Part shown: piece by piece, positions 17,480 to 26,908 of the stretch
Numbering within the stretch: the stretch's first letter is position 1
Layout: each line of letters starts with the position of its first letter
Source of the DNA: Paraburkholderia fungorum
GTDB taxonomy: Bacteria > Pseudomonadota > Gammaproteobacteria > Burkholderiales > Burkholderiaceae
Direction of reading: 5' to 3'
NCBI RefSeq assembly: GCF_900099835.1
Contig: NZ_FNKP01000001.1
Coordinates: 1,612,001-1,676,000, forward strand
DNA: 64,000 nt
Notes under the pieces: generated by a model
The model's database searches: none
Seen by the model: only the letters and a program-made list of their open reading frames with translations
Told to the model about the DNA's origin: nothing
Position numbers and translations under genes: made by a program

Positions 17480-18238
17480 ATGGAACCGCAACACCGCATT
17501 GGCACGAAACAGGAATGGCTGGACGCGAGCCGGGCGCTTCTCGTCGAAGAAAAAGCGCACATGCGCGCAGGCGATGAAATTGCCCGCAAACGCCGCGAAT
17601 TACCGTGGGTGAAGGTCGACAAGACCTATACGTTCGACACGCCGCAAGGCCGCAAAACGCTTGCCGACCTGTTCGACGGACGCAGCCAGTTGATCGTCTA
17701 TCACTTCATGCTGGGCAAGGATTGGGAAGAGGGCTGCGTCGGCTGCTCGTTCGTGTCGGATCATATGGCCGGCGCGTTGCCTCATCTGGAGCATCACGAC
17801 GTGACCTATGTGACGGTGTCGCATGCGCCGCTCGCGAAGATCGAGGCCTTTAAAAAGCGGATGGAATGGACTTTCCCGTGGGTGTCGTCGGAGGGAAGCG
17901 ACTTCAATTTCGACTATCACGTGTCGTTCACGCCGGAGCAACTGGCCAGCAAGAAGGCGTTCTACAACTTCAAGGAGCAGGATGTCGGCATCGACGAGCA
18001 ACACGGCCACAGCGTGTTCTACAAGGACCGCAATGGCGACGTGTTTCACACGTATTCATGCTTCGGGCGCGGCGACGAACGTTTTCTGAACACATACGCG
18101 CATCTGGATATCACACCGAAAGGACGCAATGAAGAGCGCGGGCTGACCGACTGGGTCAGGCATCACGATAGATATGAAGAAGAGAAGAAGGCGGCTGAAA
18201 AGAACGGTGGTTGCGCGGGATGCGGAACCGGTTCGTGA
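17480..18238 (+). CDS. DUF899 thioredoxin-like protein
   Basis: 252 residues, AAGGAG six to eight bases before the ATG. The family pattern is present: LPWVKVDKTYTFDTPQGRKT, a thioredoxin-like strand LIVYHFMLGKDWEEGC, then a CxxC pair at Cys86/Cys89 (CVGC). A second CxxC (CAGC) ends the protein near residue 246. DUF899 proteins are cytoplasmic and of unproven function, often placed beside ArsR/SRPBCC genes as here (83 bp gap), which hints at a shared stress or solvent-response role. That role is inference. Confidence 0.88.
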   Translation: MEPQHRIGTKQEWLDASRALLVEEKAHMRAGDEIARKRRELPWVKVDKTYTFDTPQGRKTLADLFDGRSQLIVYHFMLGKDWEEGCVGCSFVSDHMAGALPHLEHHDVTYVTVSHAPLAKIEAFKKRMEWTFPWVSSEGSDFNFDYHVSFTPEQLASKKAFYNFKEQDVGIDEQHGHSVFYKDRNGDVFHTYSCFGRGDERFLNTYAHLDITPKGRNEERGLTDWVRHHDRYEEEKKAAEKNGGCAGCGTGS

Positions 18239-18288
18239 GCGTGAGTGACTGAACCGCGTATGCCGGGGGTTACTTTGGCGCGCTGTAT

Positions 18289-18471
18289 TCAGAGCGCCAT
18301 ATCGAACGCGGGTTTGAGGAAAAACTGCATCGCCATCACGGCGAGGCCCATCGCCGCAGCGGTCAGCGTCAACACGCCGTATTCGTCGTAGCGTGCATCG
18401 TAAAGGCACGCTACGACAAAAAGAATCGCCAGCAGGTTGGTCAGCCAGTCGAAATTCAGCGCGAAAGTCAT
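18289..18471 (-). CDS. small two-helix membrane protein (hypothetical)
   Basis: 60 residues, MTFALNFDWLTNLLAILFVV... then a second hydrophobic stretch ending in QFFLKPAFDMAL. Two probable membrane helices are separated by a charged loop (DARYDEYG). Hydrophobic pattern and balanced residue use look like a real protein rather than a shadow. No ribosome-binding site is obvious and no family is recognised. It lies alone between the DUF899 gene and the epimerase gene. Confidence 0.5.
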   Translation of the reverse strand: MTFALNFDWLTNLLAILFVVACLYDARYDEYGVLTLTAAAMGLAVMAMQFFLKPAFDMAL

Positions 18472-18610
18472 CGATCAAAATCCGTACTCGTGTGCGACCC
18501 GGACAGTCGGGGCGCACGGAAGGTGAGCAGGATTTTATCGAGAACAGCTTACGAATTTGCAACGGCTGCGCTTACACGGCTTACAGCGTTCGCACGCGTC
18601 ACATAGCGCC

Positions 18611-19504
18611 TCACATATCGCGTTCGATCCACTCGATCACCGACGTGCGCGCCGGCTTCCAGCCGAGCAGTTTGCGCGCGCGCTCGCCACGCACGCGGCT
18701 ATTCGAACCGAGGCCGTACGAGGCCATTTCGTAGCCCCATTCTTTTTGCGCGTCGGCGAGCGGCCAGTCTTGCGGCTCGCCGAGTTTCATCTTGCGGGCA
18801 ATCGCGGCGCTCATCTCGCGGAACGACGCTTCGCCGCTTTCGACGAAATAGAACGTGCCCGCAGGGGTTTTCTCCAACGCGAGGCGATACAGCTCGGCGA
18901 CGTCGTCGATAAACACGTTCGACCAGATGTTGCCGCCGCTGCCCACGTGACGCACCACGCCGCTCTTTTGCGCCTGACGCACGAGACGCGGCAACTGCAC
19001 GCTCGCGCTGCCGGCCACGGCGCCGTGACCGTAGATCAGCGTATTGCACAGCACCGCCGAGCGGATGTTCATCTGTGCGGCGTTGAGGACCAGCAGGTCG
19101 ATTGCGACGCGCGCGACTTTGTCGGGCGTCGGCGTGGGCAGCGCGTCTTCGTGATAGATGCGCGCCTCGCCCGCTTCGCCGCCCGACGCATCGCCGACGA
19201 TGCTCGAGCCGCTGGTATGCAGGAACGGTTTGCCCGAACCGGCGAGCCCGTCGATCAGCGCCTTGACCGCGCCTTCGTGATCGCTGCTCGCCGCGTTGAT
19301 GACCGCGTCGGCGGCTTGCGCTTCGGCGATCAGCAGGTCGCGGTCGTCGAGCGTGCCGATGACCGGTTCGATGCCGAGCCGTTTCAGTTCGGCCGTGTGG
19401 TCGGCATTGCGGATCAGACCGCGTACTTGATGGCCGGCGCGCACCAGATGCGCAGCAATCGAGCCGCCGATAAAACCGCTTGCGCCCGTGATGAAAATCT
19501 TCAA
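18611..19504 (-). CDS. NAD(P)-dependent epimerase/dehydratase (extended SDR)
   Basis: 297 residues. The Rossmann motif is at the very N-terminus (MKIFITGASGFIGGSIAAHL, GxxGxxG). The usual YxxxK active site is not in its standard form: the catalytic tyrosine region reads ARIYHEDALP, so the enzyme is an atypical SDR member close to NmrA/epimerase hybrids. The substrate is unknown. It is divergent from a LysR gene with a perfect operator palindrome between them, which suggests LysR-controlled induction by a small molecule. Confidence 0.82.
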   Translation of the reverse strand: MKIFITGASGFIGGSIAAHLVRAGHQVRGLIRNADHTAELKRLGIEPVIGTLDDRDLLIAEAQAADAVINAASSDHEGAVKALIDGLAGSGKPFLHTSGSSIVGDASGGEAGEARIYHEDALPTPTPDKVARVAIDLLVLNAAQMNIRSAVLCNTLIYGHGAVAGSASVQLPRLVRQAQKSGVVRHVGSGGNIWSNVFIDDVAELYRLALEKTPAGTFYFVESGEASFREMSAAIARKMKLGEPQDWPLADAQKEWGYEMASYGLGSNSRVRGERARKLLGWKPARTSVIEWIERDM

Positions 19505-19592
19505 GACGTTCTCCTTGAGTGGAAAGACGAAAAAGCCAGGTGACAGGCAAGCAGTATCCGCCGGACTGATTATCGCAAAAAGCGTGTTAGTC

Positions 19593-19612
19593 TCAAATCA
19601 ATCTTGATTTGA
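19593..19612. promoter_or_regulatory. perfect palindromic LysR operator
   Basis: TCAAATCAATCTTGATTTGA, 9-bp arms and a 2-base centre, eight bases before the LysR ATG and 88 bp from the epimerase start. Likely the autoregulatory site of the LysR protein. Confidence 0.65.
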
Positions 19613-19620
19613 AATCAACA

Positions 19621-20517
19621 ATGAAAACTTCCACCGATGAACTGCTGGTGTTCGTCACCGTGATCGACAGCGGCTCGATCACGGCGGCAGCAGAAAAGCT
19701 GGGGCAGACCGTGTCCGGCGTGAGTCGCGCGCTCACGCGCCTCGAAAAGAAGCTCGACACCGCGCTGGTGCGCCGCACGACGCGCCGTCTTCATCTGACC
19801 GACGAGGGCGATGCGTTCCTGCAACGCGCGCGGGCGATTCTCGATGCGATGGAGGAGGCCGAGGAATCCGTCACCCGCGGTCGCGCGCGGCCATCGGGGC
19901 GCCTGCGCGTGGATGCCGCGTCGCCGTTCATGCTGCATTGCGTGGCGCCGCATATGAAGGCGTTTTCGGCGCTGTATCCGGAAATCAGGCTGGAGTTGAC
20001 CAGCAACGAGCGCATCGTCGATCTGCTCGAACAGAAGGTGGATATCGCGATCCGGATTGGCGCGCTGCAGGATTCGACGCTGCACGCGCGCGCGTTGGGC
20101 AGCAGCAAACTCAGAGTGCTCGCGAGTCCGGCGTATCTGGCCGAATACGGCGAGCCGAAATCCGTGGATGCGTTGCGCGCGCATCGGCTGATCGGTTTTA
20201 CGGCGCCGGAGCATCTGAATCGCTGGCCGCTGCGGGAAGGGCGCGCGGACACTTCCGGCTCGCTGAAGATCGAGCCTGCGATTACCGCGTCGAGCGGCGA
20301 AACCTTGCGCCAACTGGTGCTGTCAAGCTGGGGCGTCGCGTGTCTGGCCGACTTCATGACCGCCGCCGACGTGCGCGACGGACGCCTCGTGCCGATTCTC
20401 GGCAACGTGCTGGTCGACGAGCGGCAGCCAGTGAGCGCGGTGTATTACCAGAGCGCGTCGCTGTCGGGGCGCGTGCAGAGCTTTCTGGATTTCATTGCTG
20501 CTCGCGTGAAGCTCTAG
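19621..20517 (+). CDS. LysR family transcriptional regulator
   Basis: 298 residues from the ATG at 19621 (a TTG four codons earlier is open but lies in the operator). HTH: FVTVIDSGSITAAAEKLGQT, then SGVSRALTRLEKKL. The substrate-binding domain shows the LTSNERIVDLLEQKVDIAIR pattern of the DsdC/AaeR-like group that often controls a neighbouring SDR or quinone enzyme. It is divergent from the epimerase gene. The gene ends before an intrinsic terminator. Confidence 0.9.
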   Translation: MKTSTDELLVFVTVIDSGSITAAAEKLGQTVSGVSRALTRLEKKLDTALVRRTTRRLHLTDEGDAFLQRARAILDAMEEAEESVTRGRARPSGRLRVDAASPFMLHCVAPHMKAFSALYPEIRLELTSNERIVDLLEQKVDIAIRIGALQDSTLHARALGSSKLRVLASPAYLAEYGEPKSVDALRAHRLIGFTAPEHLNRWPLREGRADTSGSLKIEPAITASSGETLRQLVLSSWGVACLADFMTAADVRDGRLVPILGNVLVDERQPVSAVYYQSASLSGRVQSFLDFIAARVKL

Positions 20518-20575
20518 TTTTAGCTGCGGCTTTGGCCGCGAGCCTTTCTTTTCCGGCATCGTTGCTTCAACCAGA

Positions 20576-20620
20576 CCCGCTGCTGCTGCGCTAACTAACC
20601 GCCAGCACGCGGGCTTTTTT
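20576..20620 (+). terminator. rho-independent terminator after the LysR gene
   Basis: CCCGC-GCTG pairs with CAGC-GCGGG across a loop, followed by six T. It separates the LysR gene from the hut operon. Confidence 0.75.
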
Positions 20621-20751
20621 GCGTCGTCCTTGTTATGAGCGGGCGTCGTTCCCGGTGGGGAGCGCGGGCGTCTCCTATAACTATGGCTATGTGTCAGGTT
20701 CAGGGGGGCGCGGAATGTTTTTCGTTCGTGTGGCCTGGTGAAATTGGCGCG

Positions 20752-20761
20752 TGTATATACA
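20752..20761. promoter_or_regulatory. distal HutC-type operator
   Basis: TGTATATACA core, flanked as GTGTATATACAAG. It lies about 190 bp upstream of hutH and matches the two nearer sites, so the region may be bound by several HutC dimers. Confidence 0.6.
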
Positions 20762-20891
20762 AGTTGGGTGCTAACGCCGCTTCAGCCACATGACGCGCAC
20801 GTCGGCCAGAAGCCCGCACAAGCAAACTCCGTAAGCCTTGTCAGCCAACCTTCTAATGGAAAATCCCTACCATCCGGGATTTAAAAACAAG

Positions 20892-20903
20892 TTGTATATA
20901 CAA
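20892..20903. promoter_or_regulatory. HutC-type operator
   Basis: Perfect palindrome TTGTATATACAA, the HutC consensus core, about 50 bp upstream of the hutH start; it probably overlaps the promoter. Confidence 0.8.
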
Positions 20904-20928
20904 GAACGTCCCGCTAGACTTCTCTGAA

Positions 20929-20942
20929 CTTGTATAGACAGG
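20929..20942. promoter_or_regulatory. third HutC-type half-conserved site
   Basis: CTTGTATAGACAGG resembles the consensus with one arm degenerate and lies ten bases before the hutH ATG, next to its AGGA ribosome site. Confidence 0.5.
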
Positions 20943-20951
20943 ACAAACATC

Positions 20952-22472
20952 ATGATTCTGAAGCCCGGTTTTCTGACTCTTCCGCAACTGCGCCAGATCG
21001 CGCGCGAACAGGTTTCGCTGCAACTCGACCCCGCCAGCCACGCCGCGATCGACGCGTGCGCGAAAGCCGTCGCCGATATCGCCGCGAAGGGCGAACCGGC
21101 CTACGGCATCAACACCGGCTTCGGCCGGCTCGCCAGCACGCATATTCCGCACGACCAGCTCGAACTGCTGCAACGCAATCTGGTGCTGTCGCATGCGGTC
21201 GGCGTGGGTCAGCCGATGTCGCCTCCGGTCGTGCGTCTGCTGATCGCGCTGAAGTTGTCGAGCCTGGGCCGTGGTCATTCGGGCATCCGCCGCGAAGTGA
21301 TGGAAGCGCTGATCACGCTGTTCAACGCCGACGTGCTGCCGGTGATTCCGGTCAAGGGTTCGGTCGGCGCATCGGGTGACCTCGCGCCGCTCGCGCATAT
21401 GTCGGCCACGCTGCTCGGCGTCGGCGAAGTGTTCGCGAAGGGTGAGCGCATGCCGGCCACCGAAGGTCTCGCGCTCGTCGGCCTCAAGCCGCTCACGCTG
21501 CAGGCCAAGGAAGGTCTCGCGCTGCTGAACGGCACGCAAGCCTCGACCGCACTCGCGCTGTACAACATGTTCGCCATCGAAGACCTGTACCGCACCGCGC
21601 TGGTGTCGGGCGCGTTGTGCGTGGACGCGGCGATGGGCTCGGTCAAGCCGTTCGACGCACGCATTCACGAACTGCGCGGCCACCAAGGCCAGATCGACGC
21701 GGCAGCGGCGTATCGCACATTGCTGGATGGCTCGAACATCAACGTGTCGCACGCCGATTGCGACAAGGTGCAGGACCCGTACAGCCTGCGCTGCCAGCCG
21801 CAGGTGATGGGTGCCTGTCTGGACCAGATGCGTCACGCAGCCAACGTGCTGCTGCTCGAAGCCAACGCCGTCTCCGACAATCCGCTGATTTTCCCGGACA
21901 CCGGCGAAGTACTGTCGGGCGGCAACTTCCACGCTGAGCCCGTCGCGTTCGCAGCGGACAATCTGGCTCTCGCCGTCGCTGAAATCGGCGCGCTGGCCGA
22001 ACGCCGCATCGCGTTGCTGATCGACGCGACGCTGTCGGGCTTGCCGCCGTTCCTCGTCCGCGATGGCGGCGTGAACTCCGGCTTCATGATTGCCCACGTG
22101 ACGGCCGCCGCGCTCGCATCGGAAAACAAGACGCTCGCGCATCCGGCATCGGTCGATTCATTGCCGACGTCGGCGAACCAGGAAGACCATGTGTCGATGG
22201 CCACGTTCGCCGCGCGCAAGCTCGGCGACATCGCCGAAAACGTCGCCAACATTCTGTCCATCGAACTGCTCGCCGCTGCACAAGGCGTCGATCTGCGCGC
22301 ACCGCACAAGACCAGCCCGAGCCTGCAAAAAGTGATGGATGTCGTGCGTAAAGACGTCGCCCATTACGAACTCGATCACTACTTCGCACCGGACATCGAA
22401 GCCGTCACGCGTCTCGTGCAGAACGGCACGATCGCGAAGCTGAGCCCGTTCGCGTTTGCGTCGGAACAGTGA
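20952..22472 (+). CDS. hutH: histidine ammonia-lyase
   Basis: 506 residues, full family length. The self-cyclising MIO motif Ala-Ser-Gly is at 140-142 inside [15 protein letters not shown]. Other conserved parts are [12 protein letters not shown] (50-61), SHAVGVGQP and [19 protein letters not shown]. It converts L-histidine to urocanate and ammonia in the cytoplasm and is the first gene of the hut operon. Regulation is by HutC through the operators just upstream, with urocanate as the usual inducer (known for the family). AGGA stands eight bases before the ATG. Confidence 0.97.
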   Translation: MILKPGFLTLPQLRQIAREQVSLQLDPASHAAIDACAKAVADIAAKGEPAYGINTGFGRLASTHIPHDQLELLQRNLVLSHAVGVGQPMSPPVVRLLIALKLSSLGRGHSGIRREVMEALITLFNADVLPVIPVKGSVGASGDLAPLAHMSATLLGVGEVFAKGERMPATEGLALVGLKPLTLQAKEGLALLNGTQASTALALYNMFAIEDLYRTALVSGALCVDAAMGSVKPFDARIHELRGHQGQIDAAAAYRTLLDGSNINVSHADCDKVQDPYSLRCQPQVMGACLDQMRHAANVLLLEANAVSDNPLIFPDTGEVLSGGNFHAEPVAFAADNLALAVAEIGALAERRIALLIDATLSGLPPFLVRDGGVNSGFMIAHVTAAALASENKTLAHPASVDSLPTSANQEDHVSMATFAARKLGDIAENVANILSIELLAAAQGVDLRAPHKTSPSLQKVMDVVRKDVAHYELDHYFAPDIEAVTRLVQNGTIAKLSPFAFASEQ

Positions 22473-22497
22473 GCCTGACGGCAAGCGGATCACGCCA

Positions 22498-23193
22498 ATG
22501 AACGCACCGGCTTATCAGGGCATCAAGGACTTCATCCTCGCGCGCATCCATGCGGGCGAATGGGCTGAAGGCGACCAGGTGCCTTCCGAAAATGAGCTGG
22601 CGCGCGAGTTCAACGTCGCGCGTATGACGGTCAACCGCGCGTTGCGCGAGTTGACCTCGGAGCAGGTGCTGACGCGTGTGCAGGGTTCGGGCACTTTCGT
22701 GGCCCGTCCCAAGTACGAGTCGACGCTGGTGGCGATCCGCAGTATCTCCGATGAAATCGTCGCTCGTGGTCATCGTCATCAGGCGAAGGTGCTGCACATC
22801 GGCGCGAGTATCGCCGACGAAGCGCTCGCCGAAGAAATGCAGGTGAACGCGGGCAGTCCGGTGTTTCATTCGCGCGTGCTGCATGTCGAAAACGACGAGC
22901 CCGTGCAACTCGAAGAACGCTGGGTCAATCCGGCGGTCGCGCCCGACTACGCACTGCAGGACTTCACGAACACCACGCCGAACCAGTACCTCGTGCGTGT
23001 TGCACCGTTGCAGCGGGTCGAGTACCGGATCGAGGCACTGGCAGCGGACGCCGATACGCGCGAGCTGCTGACCATGGACGAACTCGAACCTTGCCTCGTG
23101 CTGCATCGGCGTACATGGTCGCAAAGCCAGGTGGCGTCGATTGCGAATCTATGGCACCCAGGCAGCCGTTATCGCTTCACCGGTCATTTCTGA
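22498..23193 (+). CDS. hutC: HutC, GntR-family histidine utilisation repressor
   Basis: 231 residues. The N-terminal GntR winged HTH holds the typical [20 protein letters not shown] pattern (about residues 29-48) and a wing ending GSGTFVARP. The C-terminal UTRA effector domain follows, ending SRYRFTGHF. HutC represses the operon and is released by urocanate. It sits second in the operon, 25 bp after hutH, so the repressor is made with its targets and gives feedback. The ATG at 22498 has no strong ribosome site and may depend on coupling. Confidence 0.95.
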   Translation: MNAPAYQGIKDFILARIHAGEWAEGDQVPSENELAREFNVARMTVNRALRELTSEQVLTRVQGSGTFVARPKYESTLVAIRSISDEIVARGHRHQAKVLHIGASIADEALAEEMQVNAGSPVFHSRVLHVENDEPVQLEERWVNPAVAPDYALQDFTNTTPNQYLVRVAPLQRVEYRIEALAADADTRELLTMDELEPCLVLHRRTWSQSQVASIANLWHPGSRYRFTGHF

Positions 23194-23260
23194 TTTCGCC
23201 GCTTTTACCGAAACTTCGTCGAACCTCTTTCGAACATCTTCAAGCATTCCGAGGGCCATC

Positions 23261-24949
23261 ATGAACAATCCGAAACACATCGATCCGCGACTCGACCCGA
23301 CCCGCACGATCCGCGCACCGCGCGGCGCGGAGAAGACCTGCAAGACCTGGATCGCGGAAGCCGCGTACCGGATGATCCAGAACAATCTGGACCCGGAAGT
23401 GGCCGAGCATCCGCATGCGCTGGTCGTGTACGGCGGGATTGGCCGTGCTGCGCGTAACTGGGATTGCTTCGATCAGATTCTCAAGTCGCTGAAGGACCTG
23501 AACGAAGACGAAACGCTGTTGATTCAATCGGGCAAGCCGGTGGGCGTGTTCCGCACGCATGCCGACGCGCCGCGCGTGCTGCTGGCGAACTCGAACCTGG
23601 TGCCGCATTGGGCGACGTGGGAGCATTTCCACGAACTCGACCGCAAGGGCCTGATGATGTACGGCCAGATGACGGCGGGTAGCTGGATCTACATCGGCAG
23701 CCAGGGGATCGTGCAGGGCACGTACGAGACGTTCTTCTCGGTCGCGAACCAGCATTTCAACGGCGATCCGAAGGGCCGCTGGATTCTGACCGGCGGTCTC
23801 GGCGGCATGGGCGGCGCGCAACCGCTCGCGGCCACGATGGCGGGCTTCTCGATGATCGCCGTCGAATGCGACGAAACGCGCATCGACTTCCGTCTGAAAA
23901 CGCGTTATGTGGACAAGAAAGCGAAGACGCTCGACGAAGCGCTCGCGATGCTGGAAGAAGCAAAGCAGGCGGGCAAGCCGGTGTCGATCGGTTTGCTCGG
24001 CAATGCCGCCGACGTGTTCGCCGAGTGCGTGACGCGCGGCATCACGCCGGATTGCGTGACCGATCAGACCAGCGCGCACGATCCGATTCACGGTTATCTG
24101 CCGCAAGGCTGGACGGTGGAAGACTGGCGCGAACGTATGAAGACCGCGCCGGACAGCATCGTCAAACCGGCCAAGCAGTCGATGGCCAAACAGGTGCAGG
24201 CGATGTTGACGTTGCAGGAGCGCGGCGCGGCCACGCTCGACTACGGCAACAACATCCGTCAGATGGCGCTCGAAATGGGCGTGGAAAACGCATTCGATTT
24301 TCCGGGCTTTGTGCCCGCGTATATCCGCCCGCTGTTCTGCGAAGGCAAGGGACCGTTCCGCTGGGTCGCGCTGTCCGGCGATCCCGAAGACATCTACAAG
24401 ACCGATGCAAAGGTCAAGGAACTGATTCCCGACGATCCGCATCTGCATAACTGGCTCGACATGGCGCGCGAACGCATCGCGTTCCAGGGTCTGCCCGCGC
24501 GGATCTGCTGGGTCGGCGTGAAGGATCGCTATCGTCTGGGCCAGGCGTTCAACGAGATGGTGAAGAACGGCGAACTGAAAGCGCCGATCGTGATCGGCCG
24601 CGATCACCTGGACACGGGGTCGGTGGCGAGCCCGAATCGCGAAACCGAATCGATGAAGGACGGCTCGGACGCGGTCAGCGACTGGCCGTTGCTCAACGCA
24701 CTGCTGAACACCGCAGGCGGCGCGTCGTGGGTGTCGCTGCATCATGGCGGCGGAGTCGGCATGGGCTTCAGCCAGCACTCGGGCGTCGTGATCGTCGCCG
24801 ACGGCACCGATGCCGCGAAGGAACGCCTCGGCCGCGTGCTGTTCAACGACCCGGCCACCGGCGTGATGCGTCACGCGGATGCAGGCTACGAACTCGCGCA
24901 GGAAACCGCGCGTGAGGCAGGCCTGAATCTGCCGATGCTGGGCCGCTGA
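23261..24949 (+). CDS. hutU: urocanate hydratase (urocanase)
   Basis: 562 residues from the ATG at 23261. Conserved features include [14 protein letters not shown], a Gly-rich NAD-binding stretch ([20 protein letters not shown]), a Cys near residue 410 in the active-site region and [15 protein letters not shown]. It converts urocanate to imidazolone propionate with tightly bound NAD+. It is the third hut gene, 67 bp after hutC. Length equals that of other proteobacterial urocanases. Confidence 0.97.
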   Translation: MNNPKHIDPRLDPTRTIRAPRGAEKTCKTWIAEAAYRMIQNNLDPEVAEHPHALVVYGGIGRAARNWDCFDQILKSLKDLNEDETLLIQSGKPVGVFRTHADAPRVLLANSNLVPHWATWEHFHELDRKGLMMYGQMTAGSWIYIGSQGIVQGTYETFFSVANQHFNGDPKGRWILTGGLGGMGGAQPLAATMAGFSMIAVECDETRIDFRLKTRYVDKKAKTLDEALAMLEEAKQAGKPVSIGLLGNAADVFAECVTRGITPDCVTDQTSAHDPIHGYLPQGWTVEDWRERMKTAPDSIVKPAKQSMAKQVQAMLTLQERGAATLDYGNNIRQMALEMGVENAFDFPGFVPAYIRPLFCEGKGPFRWVALSGDPEDIYKTDAKVKELIPDDPHLHNWLDMARERIAFQGLPARICWVGVKDRYRLGQAFNEMVKNGELKAPIVIGRDHLDTGSVASPNRETESMKDGSDAVSDWPLLNALLNTAGGASWVSLHHGGGVGMGFSQHSGVVIVADGTDAAKERLGRVLFNDPATGVMRHADAGYELAQETAREAGLNLPMLGR

Positions 24950-24951
24950 TC

Positions 24952-25569
24952 GTGACGATGGTCGGCAGCATGGCAACTGTCACGCTGATTCGCGGCGCCG
25001 GCCTCGTGGCGGCGCCGTGGAAGAACGGCGGCGGCGTGACGCGCGAAGTGGCCGCGTTTCCCGAACAGGCCGGCATGGATTCGTTCGTGTGGCGCGTGAG
25101 TATCGCGGACGTCGCGCAGGCCGGGCCGTTCTCGCGTTTCGAGGGTGTCGACCGGACGCTGGTGTTGCTGGCGGGTGCGGGGATGGCGCTCGACGAAACG
25201 GTTGGCGCGCAGGTGTTGAAGTCGTATGCGCTGGTTGAGCCGCTCGATATCGCGAGGTTCGACGGCGAGGTGCATATCGACGCGAGGCTGGTCGACGGTG
25301 CAACGCGCGACTTCAACCTGATGGTGCGGCGCGATGTGGCGCAGGGCGAACTCGACGTGTGGCGCGGTGATTCGACGTGCACGTTTTCAGCCGATGTCGT
25401 GCTGCTGTATTGCGCGAGTGGCGAAGTCACGATTGCCGCCGGTGATGCGCAACCGCAAACGCTTGAAACGGGCGACACGTTGCGCATCGACGCACCCGAC
25501 GCACTTTCCTGCGCACTCAAAGGCACCGGCGCTGTGCTCGCGATCACGCTCCGCTACACGCAACGATGA
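24952..25569 (+). CDS. hutD: HutD family protein
   Basis: 205 residues if the GTG at 24952 is used; ATGs at 24958 and 24970 are equally possible and no ribosome site decides. HutD signature: APWKNGGGVTREVAAFP then SFVWRVSIADVAQAGPFSRF, on a cupin-like beta fold with a second half (FNLMVRRD). In Pseudomonas it limits hut expression under high histidine flux; the biochemical function is unproven. It directly follows hutU with a 2-bp gap. Confidence 0.92.
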   Translation: MTMVGSMATVTLIRGAGLVAAPWKNGGGVTREVAAFPEQAGMDSFVWRVSIADVAQAGPFSRFEGVDRTLVLLAGAGMALDETVGAQVLKSYALVEPLDIARFDGEVHIDARLVDGATRDFNLMVRRDVAQGELDVWRGDSTCTFSADVVLLYCASGEVTIAAGDAQPQTLETGDTLRIDAPDALSCALKGTGAVLAITLRYTQR

Positions 25570-25690
25570 CCACGATCCGCACGCGTGTTGATTGTCGCCA
25601 GGAGCATGAGCACGGAGGCGAACACACAGCGCGCATGCGAAGCCACAAACAACAGACACGCAACCAGCTGCAACGAGCAACAGGCACGCG

Positions 25691-26905
25691 ATGAAGCAAA
25701 CCGTCTGGCATCACCTGAAACTTTGCCCGCAGGGCGACCCTCACCACACGCTCGCCGATGCCGCGATCGCAGTCGAAGACGGCCGTATCGCATGGCTCGG
25801 CGCAGCGCCCGACTTGCCCGCCCAATACGCCGCGTGGCCGCGCGAAGATCTGCTCGGCGCGTGGGTGACGCCGGGCCTCGTCGATTGCCATACGCATCTG
25901 GTGTATGGCGGGCAGCGCGCGGACGAATTCGCGCAGCGTCTCGCGGGCGTCAGCTATGAAGAAATCGCGCGACAGGGCGGTGGAATCGTGTCGACGGTGC
26001 GCGCCACGCGTGCCGCCGACGAAGCGTCGTTGTTCCGTCAATCGGCCGCGCGGCTCGAACCGTTGCTTGCCGAAGGCGTGACCGCCATCGAAATCAAATC
26101 CGGCTACGGCCTCGATCTCGCGAGCGAGCGCAAGATGCTGCGCGTCGCGCGGCAGTTGGGCGAGCGCTATCCGGTGACGGTCTATACGACTTTCCTCGGC
26201 GCGCACGCGTTGCCGCCCGAATTTGCCGGTCGTGCCGACGCGTATATCGACGAAGTCTGCAACACGATGCTGCCCGCGCTCGCCGACGAAGGCCTGGTCG
26301 ATGCCGTCGATGTGTTTTGCGAACGCATCGGTTTTTCGCTGGAGCAAAGCGAGCGCGTGTTCAACGCCGCCGAACGCTACAGGCTGCCCGTGAAGATGCA
26401 CGCCGAGCAGTTGTCGAACGGCGGCGGTACCGCGTTGGCCGCGCGTCATCGCGCGCTGTCCGCCGATCACCTCGAATTTCTCGACGAAGCGGGCGTCGCC
26501 GCGATGAAAGACGCTGGCACGGTCGCTGTCTTGTTGCCGGGCGCGTACTACTTCATCCGCGAGACGCAGTTGCCGCCGCTGGAATTGCTGCGGCGTTACG
26601 AGGTGCCGATTGCAATTTCGACGGACAGCAATCCGGGCACATCGCCCGCGACGTCGCTGCTGCTGATGATGAACATGGCGACCACGTTGTTCCGCATGAC
26701 CGTGCCCGAAGTGCTGCAAGGCGTGACCACGCACGCGGCACGCGCGCTGGGTAAAGCGGACACGCACGGCGCGTTGGAAGTGGGGCGCGCGGCCGACTTC
26801 GCGGTATGGTCGGTCGATTCGCTCGCCGAGCTGGCTTACTGGATCGGCCGTCCGTTGTGCGCGCGCGTCGTGCGCGCGGGCGAGACCGTGTTGAGCAGGA
26901 CCTGA
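25691..26905 (+). CDS. hutI: imidazolonepropionase
   Basis: 404 residues, an amidohydrolase-fold zinc/iron enzyme. The metal-binding HxH lies in [17 protein letters not shown]; a central [12 protein letters not shown] segment and a later [10 protein letters not shown] give the remaining ligands. It opens the imidazolone ring to formimidoylglutamate. It follows hutD after 121 bp of apparently non-coding sequence, the largest gap in the operon, and hutF starts 3 bp after its stop. Confidence 0.96.
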   Translation: MKQTVWHHLKLCPQGDPHHTLADAAIAVEDGRIAWLGAAPDLPAQYAAWPREDLLGAWVTPGLVDCHTHLVYGGQRADEFAQRLAGVSYEEIARQGGGIVSTVRATRAADEASLFRQSAARLEPLLAEGVTAIEIKSGYGLDLASERKMLRVARQLGERYPVTVYTTFLGAHALPPEFAGRADAYIDEVCNTMLPALADEGLVDAVDVFCERIGFSLEQSERVFNAAERYRLPVKMHAEQLSNGGGTALAARHRALSADHLEFLDEAGVAAMKDAGTVAVLLPGAYYFIRETQLPPLELLRRYEVPIAISTDSNPGTSPATSLLLMMNMATTLFRMTVPEVLQGVTTHAARALGKADTHGALEVGRAADFAVWSVDSLAELAYWIGRPLCARVVRAGETVLSRT

Positions 26906-26908
26906 GAG

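Noticed and set aside
23240..24976. A 578-codon frame opposite hutU
   Set aside because: Lies antisense to urocanase, which is confirmed by conserved motifs.
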